Source: Pyrinomonadaceae bacterium
GTDB taxonomy: Bacteria > Acidobacteriota > Blastocatellia > Pyrinomonadales > Pyrinomonadaceae
Length of the DNA stretch: 64,000 nucleotides
Assembly: GCA_036277115.1 (NCBI GenBank)
Contig: DASUNM010000024.1
Span: 248,001-312,000, forward strand
Reading direction: 5' to 3'
Below the pieces are notes generated by a model. That model searched no databases and was not told the origin of the DNA. It was given only the letters and a program-made list of their open reading frames with translations. Shown one piece after another: positions 59,795 to 64,000 of this stretch; position 1 is the stretch's first letter, and every line of letters begins with the position of its first letter. The position numbers and the translations under genes are program-made.

Positions 59795-60583
59795 ATGTCC
59801 GTCCCGCCCCATTGGTTCGAAACTTTTTTCCACGGTATCACGCTCGACCTTTGGCGCCGGGCGATTCCTCCGGAACAGGCAACGGCTGAAGCTGACTTCC
59901 TGATTCAAAACCTGAAGTGTGAGCCGGGCGCGCGCGTACTGGACGTCCCGTGCGGCAATGGCCGGCTGGCTTTTGAGTTGGCGAATCGTGGCTATCGAGT
60001 CACCGGGATAGATCTCGCGGAGGAGTTTATAGAAGAGGCACGTGCGCGCACGGCTGAACTTACAAACCCACCCGCTAACGCAGGTGGTTCTGACCTCAGC
60101 GCGTCAGTTGAGTTCATTCTAGGCGACATGCGGCGTATCGAGGGCCTTGGCGTTTACGATGGCGCGTTCTGCTTCGGAAACAGCTTCGGATTTCTCGAGT
60201 ACGCCGACATGGAGCAGTTTCTGGCCGGCATCGCGCGTGCTCTAAAACCCGGTGCACGGTTCCTGGTCAACACCGCAATGGCTGCCGAATCCGTGTTGCC
60301 GGATTTTGAAGAGCAGAGTTGTCACGAAATGGGCGACATCGTCATGACGATTAAAGAACGATACGTCGCTGAGGAAAGCTGCGTCGACAGCGAATACATC
60401 TTTGAGCGCAACGGCGAGACCGACTCACGCAAAGCGAAGCACTGGATTTACACAGTCGCGGAAATTCGCAGGATGCTGGAGCGCTCGGGATTCGAGATTT
60501 TGAATTGCTTCGGTTCGCTGAAGAGTGAGCCGTTCAAGCTTGGCTCGCGTGAATTGTTTGTGGTGTCGGAAGTCCGTGTCTGA
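59795..60583 (+). CDS. Class I SAM-dependent methyltransferase
   Basis: 262 residues. HWFETFFHGITLDLWRRAIP at the N-terminus, VLDVPCGNGRLAFELANRGY (motif I), GIDLAEEFIEEARART, FILGDMRRIEGLGVYDGAFC and GNSFGFLEYADMEQFLAGIA, RFLVNTAMAAESVLPDFEEQ. Starts 6 nt after the ATP-grasp stop, so the two form an operon and may modify the same product. Residues 88-104 (TNPPANAGGSD) are an insertion from palindromic repeat DNA. Confidence 0.88.
   Translation: MSVPPHWFETFFHGITLDLWRRAIPPEQATAEADFLIQNLKCEPGARVLDVPCGNGRLAFELANRGYRVTGIDLAEEFIEEARARTAELTNPPANAGGSDLSASVEFILGDMRRIEGLGVYDGAFCFGNSFGFLEYADMEQFLAGIARALKPGARFLVNTAMAAESVLPDFEEQSCHEMGDIVMTIKERYVAEESCVDSEYIFERNGETDSRKAKHWIYTVAEIRRMLERSGFEILNCFGSLKSEPFKLGSRELFVVSEVRV
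60068..60087. repeat. Palindromic repeat carried in frame inside the methyltransferase
   Basis: CCACCCGCTAACGCAGGTGG forms a hairpin (CCACC with GGTGG and GC with GC around TAAC). It is read in frame as part of an extra loop in the protein, between motif I and motif II. Confidence 0.65.
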
Positions 60584-60588
60584 GGTAC

Positions 60589-60622
60589 GCACGCCTCTGG
60601 CGTGCTAAGCAGGCCGGAGGCC
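60589..60622. repeat. Two small hairpins after the methyltransferase
   Basis: GCACGCC-TCT-GGCGTGC (60589-60605) and GGCC-GGA-GGCC (60612-60622) lie between the convergent methyltransferase and DUF2071 genes. There is no T-run. Probably part of a dispersed palindromic repeat, though the first hairpin could slow RNA decay or transcription. Confidence 0.45.
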
Positions 60623-60629
60623 CGCGTAG

Positions 60630-61379
60630 CTATACCCGGTGAATCCCCCAGATGTCCACTTCCAACTCTTCCGCGTAATTCAACACCGGCTCTCCCGAAG
60701 GCGAAGGCAATCCCAACGTTTCGATCATCGTAGATGAATAGGCGTTCATCGTGGCTTTCTGCAAAGGCCAAGGCGGATGATGAATGCGCGCGCGGTAGAG
60801 CTCGCCATCATCTTCGGAATACAGGCAGTAGCGTTCAGTTAGAAAGAACTCGAGCGAGCCGGGATGAGAGTAGGGAACCGTCTTGCCGACATTCCACGAG
60901 CCTTTGAAACGCGCGGGCGGTTCATCGGTGCGCTCGAGCGCGTAATCAATCGTCTTACTCCGCTGTTCGAGATCGATGTCCGCGTTGAAGTACGGCAGGT
61001 GATAAAACGCGCGGGCGGCCAGCACCGCTGCGACACTGTTACAGTCGAGCGAAAAGAACCAGACGCCGGGCACGCGATCGTAGTGAACGTAAGTGCGGAC
61101 GTTTAGTTCATGCGCCGAACTTAAACCCGGCACGGGCGGCACGAACGGCGGGAGCGCGCGAATGTCCCACATCGTGAAGGGAATGATTCCGATCCACGCC
61201 GTGCCATCGAAAGTGTCAATTTCAAGTTGCTCCGGAATCAGCGGACGCAAAAGTTTTTCCTCAATGCGCCAATGCATGAAGAGGAGCTTGCCCCAGGTCT
61301 GATGCATTAAAGGCTGGCCGCTGGGGCGCTCGCGGATCGCGAGACGCTCGAGGTCGGTGAGGTATTTTCGATCTTTCAT
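60630..61379 (-). CDS. DUF2071 (YqjF-like) protein
   Basis: 249 residues. MHQTWGKLLFMHWRIEEKLL, LEIDTFDGTAWIGIIPFTMW, LNVRTYVHYDRVPGVWFFSL, AVLAARAFYHLPYFNADI, PGSLEFFLTERYCLYSEDDG match the DUF2071 family (acetoacetate-decarboxylase-like fold). Function unknown; Bacillus YqjF is linked to degradation of aromatic compounds. No signal peptide. Confidence 0.92.
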   Translation of the reverse strand: MKDRKYLTDLERLAIRERPSGQPLMHQTWGKLLFMHWRIEEKLLRPLIPEQLEIDTFDGTAWIGIIPFTMWDIRALPPFVPPVPGLSSAHELNVRTYVHYDRVPGVWFFSLDCNSVAAVLAARAFYHLPYFNADIDLEQRSKTIDYALERTDEPPARFKGSWNVGKTVPYSHPGSLEFFLTERYCLYSEDDGELYRARIHHPPWPLQKATMNAYSSTMIETLGLPSPSGEPVLNYAEELEVDIWGIHRV

Positions 61380-61385
61380 GGTTGT

Positions 61386-61513
61386 GTGTCAGTATCCGGA
61401 GCGGTAGCGACGGGATCAGGAGTCAACGTAATGCTTTTTTCTTGATCCGGTCGCATCCACCACCCCACGCGGGCTGCCCGCGCGGGGACCCGGTCCGCTC
61501 CCGGTACGGACAC
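61386..61513. repeat. Palindromic repeat upstream of the DUF2071 gene
   Basis: Arms 61386-61404 and 61495-61513 match at 16 of 19 bases when one is inverted, with GATC-type and CCCCACGC/GCGGGG pairs inside. The right arm shares 14 of 15 bases with 15451-15465 in the GH57 gene, so this is the same repeat family. It occupies most of the DUF2071 promoter region. Confidence 0.7.
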
Positions 61514-61537
61514 TGACCCGACCACTCATCTTCCAGA

Positions 61538-61966
61538 CTATTTTTCACAGAATTGCTGAACGGGGGTGAAGAGACTCTCGCAATAGCTATCACCTGCCAG
61601 GTCGGCCTGCTGGCATTGCTCCTTCCGCCATTGCGCGGTCTTCATGAACTCTCTTTGCTTTGGCACGCTTTCACAGAACCCCGGCGTCTCGCGACTGTTG
61701 TCGAGGCAGATGCGCACGAAAATCGCGTTCGACATGGCTGAGGTAAATCCCTTCTCAGCTTTGTAGCGCGAAATTGTCTCGTTAACACAGCCCTGATTGT
61801 CCGTGTTCTTGCCAAAGTCGCGCGCTTCCGTGGTGATGTTATCGAGCTTCCCCTTCAACGCGTCCTTGTTGCGATAGAACCAGATACCGCCGGCGGCAAT
61901 AACGCCGACCACCAACAGAATCCCAACCATCAGGATGATTAGAAGGACTTTGAGCCAGCCAGGCAT
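61538..61966 (-). CDS. Single-span membrane protein with conserved cysteines
   Basis: 142 residues. A hydrophobic helix (WLKVLLIILMVGILLVVGVI) then an exported charged part with six cysteines (NQGCVNETISRYKAEKGF, FVRICLDNSRETPGFCESVP, WRKEQCQQADLAGDSYCESL, VQQFCEK), probably disulfide-bonded. No family recognised. Next to another small membrane protein in the same orientation, 18 nt apart. Confidence 0.75.
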   Translation of the reverse strand: MPGWLKVLLIILMVGILLVVGVIAAGGIWFYRNKDALKGKLDNITTEARDFGKNTDNQGCVNETISRYKAEKGFTSAMSNAIFVRICLDNSRETPGFCESVPKQREFMKTAQWRKEQCQQADLAGDSYCESLFTPVQQFCEK

Positions 61967-61984
61967 AAGCGTATCTCCCGAGCC

Positions 61985-62446
61985 TTATCTTACACGAGGT
62001 GCGTCATTGGCATTTGCCGGTCGATCTCGATTGACGTGGATGGTGGAGCCTGTGTCGTCGATATAGAAATGCCTGGTTCCCGTCTCACGACTTTCGGGAT
62101 CCGCGTTTACCGTGAACGTCGATTTCTGGCCCGCGCTGGCCGGCCTTACTTTCAGATCAAAAACGTAACCATAAACAATCGGCTTAGCTCCGGCGAATCT
62201 TTGACTGAGAAAGCTTGTCTCAACCAATTGGTCGAACGTGCCAAAGTTTCCGTGTTCGGTGTAGTACTGGACCTGAGCGTGGGAGATCGTTTTGAGATTC
62301 ATCGCGGTAGCTTCTTCATTGCCTGATATGACGGCCTGACCGTGGCCATAAATCGCCAGGCCGACTCCCGCCGCCACCACTCCAACGGCAAATAGGAGTA
62401 AACATGCCCCAATTGCGATCAGAATACGTTTGGTACGTTTTGCCAT
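61985..62446 (-). CDS. Small membrane-anchored protein resembling pilin-like exported proteins
   Basis: 153 residues. N-terminal membrane helix (ILIAIGACLLLFAVGVVAAG) followed by a soluble part: EEATAMNLKTISHAQVQYYT, HGNFGTFDQLVETSFLSQ, KPIVYGYVFDLKVRPASAGQ, STFTVNADPESRETGTRHFY. This order (helix, then a 'AQxxYY...GxFGTxDQL' segment, then strands) is like pseudopilin-type proteins, although no prepilin cleavage motif is seen. Function unknown. Confidence 0.75.
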   Translation of the reverse strand: MAKRTKRILIAIGACLLLFAVGVVAAGVGLAIYGHGQAVISGNEEATAMNLKTISHAQVQYYTEHGNFGTFDQLVETSFLSQRFAGAKPIVYGYVFDLKVRPASAGQKSTFTVNADPESRETGTRHFYIDDTGSTIHVNRDRPANANDAPRVR

Positions 62447-62463
62447 AACTTACTCGAGCAACC

Positions 62464-64000
62464 TCACTTCAGGTACTTATCCAGCCAATCCAGCACCGTG
62501 TTGTACCACAGCTTTGAATTCTGCGGCTTAAGAATCCAGTGACCTTCGTCCGGAAACATCAGCAGCCTGGACGGCACGTTGCGGCGTTGCAGCGCCGTGT
62601 AAAGCTGCAGACTTTCCGTGTAAGGCACGCGATAGTCGAGCTCGCCCGCCGTCACCAGCGTCGGCGTGTTGAAGTTGCCGGCAAAGTTGTGCGGCGACCA
62701 CCGCTCGTACATGGCTTTGTTAGTCCACGGAGTCCCCTTGAATTCCCATTCGGGGAACCAGAGTTCTTCGGTCGCGCCGTACATGCTGGTCAGGTTGTAA
62801 ACGCCCGCGTGTGACACGAGGGCCTTGAAGCGGAACCGCGGATCGGTGTTGTGACCGAGAATCCAATCGACCATGTAGCCGCCGTATGACGCGCCCGCGG
62901 CGCCGATGCGATTGCGATCGACGTACGAGTTGCGACGCAGAACTTCAGCAATACCATTTTTCAGATCGATGAAGACTTTGCCGCCCCAATCGCCGCTGAT
63001 CTCGTTTGTGAATTGCTGGCCGTAGGTGGTCGAGCCGCGCGGGTTCGGCATGAACACAACGTAACCCGCGTCGGTAAAGATCTGCGGATTCCAGCGATAG
63101 CTCCACGTGTCGTTCCAGGCGCCTTGCGGTCCGCCATGAATCAGGACGAGCAAAGGATAGCGCTTGGTGCTGTCGAAGTTGCGCGGCTTGAGCAGAAAGC
63201 CGTGCACCTTTTGATTGAGCGCGCCTGTCCATTCCATTTCTTCGGCAGGTTTTATATCCGCACGAGACATCGCGTCCGCGTTCACGCGCGTGATTGGCGT
63301 CAAGCCACTGCCGTCGACATTCGCGCGGTAAACATCGGGCGGCGCTGCCAGCGTGCTGTTCGCGAACACCAACGTGCGTCCATCCGAGGTAATTCCCAGA
63401 TTGGTAGCGAAGACGTTGTTCAGCACTTTTTGGGGAGCGCCACCGCTGGCCGGAACTTTGTAAACGTTGTGACGTCCGCGTTCACCGGTGAGGAAATAAA
63501 TCGTGCCTCCGTCGGGAGACGGCACGACGTCCTCAACACTAAGATTGAATCCGCGCAGGAGTTCGCGGCTCGTACCGGTCGCGCGGTCATAGCTCATCAG
63601 CCGCCAGCGATCAGCTTCGAAACCAGCCGTGGCTTGGGATCGATAGAGAATTGATTTGCCATCATCCGTATAGATCGGACTGTCTTCGTAACCCCGGTTC
63701 TGCGCTGTGATATTTCGCGCGGCGCCACCATTCACCGAAACGACCCAAACATCGCTGTTCGTCGAAATGGCTTCGACCTTGTCCGGATTTTTCAGGAAAG
63801 CGACTTCTTTGGAGTCAGGCGAAAACGAATAATCGATGTCGCCGGCGACCGCATACGGGGCCGCATCGAAATCGCCCGGTGTCAGATCGCGCGCAGTGCC
63901 GCCGTTGCTCGGAATGATGAACGTGTGCGTCCGCTTCGTATCGCGCCACTCAACCCAGTGACGGAACAGCAGCCGATCGGTTATGTGCGCTTTAACTTTG
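62464..64000 (-). CDS. S9 family prolyl oligopeptidase-like peptidase (cut by window end)
   Basis: The open frame continues past the ATG at 63735 to the right edge (VKAHITDRLLFRHWVEWRD is encoded there), so the gene is partial at its start. Left: beta-propeller repeats (SYDRATGTSRELLRGFNL, VEDVVPSPDGGTIYFLTGE). Right: alpha/beta hydrolase with LLVLIHGGPQGAWNDTWSYR, GAAGASYGGYMVDWILGHN (nucleophile Ser), TAGELDYRVPYTESLQLYTA (Asp) and MFPDEGHWILKPQN (His). Cleaves short peptides, probably in the periplasm. The signal peptide lies outside the window. Confidence 0.93.
   Translation of the reverse strand, partial: KVKAHITDRLLFRHWVEWRDTKRTHTFIIPSNGGTARDLTPGDFDAAPYAVAGDIDYSFSPDSKEVAFLKNPDKVEAISTNSDVWVVSVNGGAARNITAQNRGYEDSPIYTDDGKSILYRSQATAGFEADRWRLMSYDRATGTSRELLRGFNLSVEDVVPSPDGGTIYFLTGERGRHNVYKVPASGGAPQKVLNNVFATNLGITSDGRTLVFANSTLAAPPDVYRANVDGSGLTPITRVNADAMSRADIKPAEEMEWTGALNQKVHGFLLKPRNFDSTKRYPLLVLIHGGPQGAWNDTWSYRWNPQIFTDAGYVVFMPNPRGSTTYGQQFTNEISGDWGGKVFIDLKNGIAEVLRRNSYVDRNRIGAAGASYGGYMVDWILGHNTDPRFRFKALVSHAGVYNLTSMYGATEELWFPEWEFKGTPWTNKAMYERWSPHNFAGNFNTPTLVTAGELDYRVPYTESLQLYTALQRRNVPSRLLMFPDEGHWILKPQNSKLWYNTVLDWLDKYLK

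Overview
The window reads as chromosomal DNA of a Gram-negative soil-type bacterium, most likely an Acidobacteriota of the Blastocatellia/Pyrinomonas kind. This is inferred from two Oar-like TonB-dependent receptors with a carboxypeptidase-like regulatory domain, a VWA protein resembling the acidobacterial VWFA family, a GH57/GlgB pair, a PilMNOPQ operon and many dispersed palindromic repeats. No rRNA, plasmid or prophage genes were seen, and there is no CRISPR array. Three tRNA genes are present: Pro-TGG, Arg-TCT and His-GTG.

Layout. 1-6.8 kb: two outer-membrane receptors (the first cut by the window edge), each followed by a clear intrinsic terminator. 6.8-21.6 kb: carbohydrate metabolism, with a GHL10 hydrolase, NagA, glycogen branching enzyme, a GH57 enzyme, a ROK sugar kinase and a XylFGH-type sugar ABC importer. 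21.6-27.7 kb: membrane proteins, a P1 peptidase, an orphan GntR-type regulator with a histone-like tail, an acyltransferase, a GNAT enzyme and an SNase-domain protein. 27.7-33.4 kb: a roadblock protein and the type IV pilus operon pilMNOPQ. 33.7-37.7 kb: a DUF3352-like protein, RdgB, HU and the tRNAs. 38-51 kb: a VWA protein, envelope proteins, OsmC, a lytic transglycosylase, a PQQ sugar dehydrogenase, a CBS protein, a radical SAM protein, HtrA and ExbD. 51-64 kb: a PhyH dioxygenase, a class A serine hydrolase, an APC permease, LysA, an acyl-CoA ligase, an ATP-grasp ligase, methyltransferases, a DUF2071 protein and an S9 peptidase that runs off the right edge.

The most unusual signal is a family of small elements. 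Two four-helix-bundle (23S-IVS/S23-type) genes each lie between imperfect inverted terminal repeats built from a 7-nt unit (GTTTCGA in one, GTTTCAA in the other). One (20006-20527) sits inside the xylFGH operon between xylF and xylG. The other (54383-54873) sits between lysA and an APC permease gene and may have a 5-bp duplication, TTAGT. A third copy (56321-56391) has only the paired ends and no gene. In all three copies the two ends carry the same left/right differences. The repeat ends reach into neighbouring genes, supplying possible start codons, stop codons or N-terminal codons.

Other repeat families, some with arms of the same 7-nt-period or palindromic style, sit at gene junctions at 16.0, 17.2, 18.4, 24.0, 43.6, 45.4, 46.7, 58.4 and 61.4 kb. 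Palindromic repeats also lie in frame inside nagA, the GH57 gene and a methyltransferase gene. Many gene starts were moved downstream of the longest open frame because the extra N-terminus is repeat-derived or lacks a ribosome binding site.
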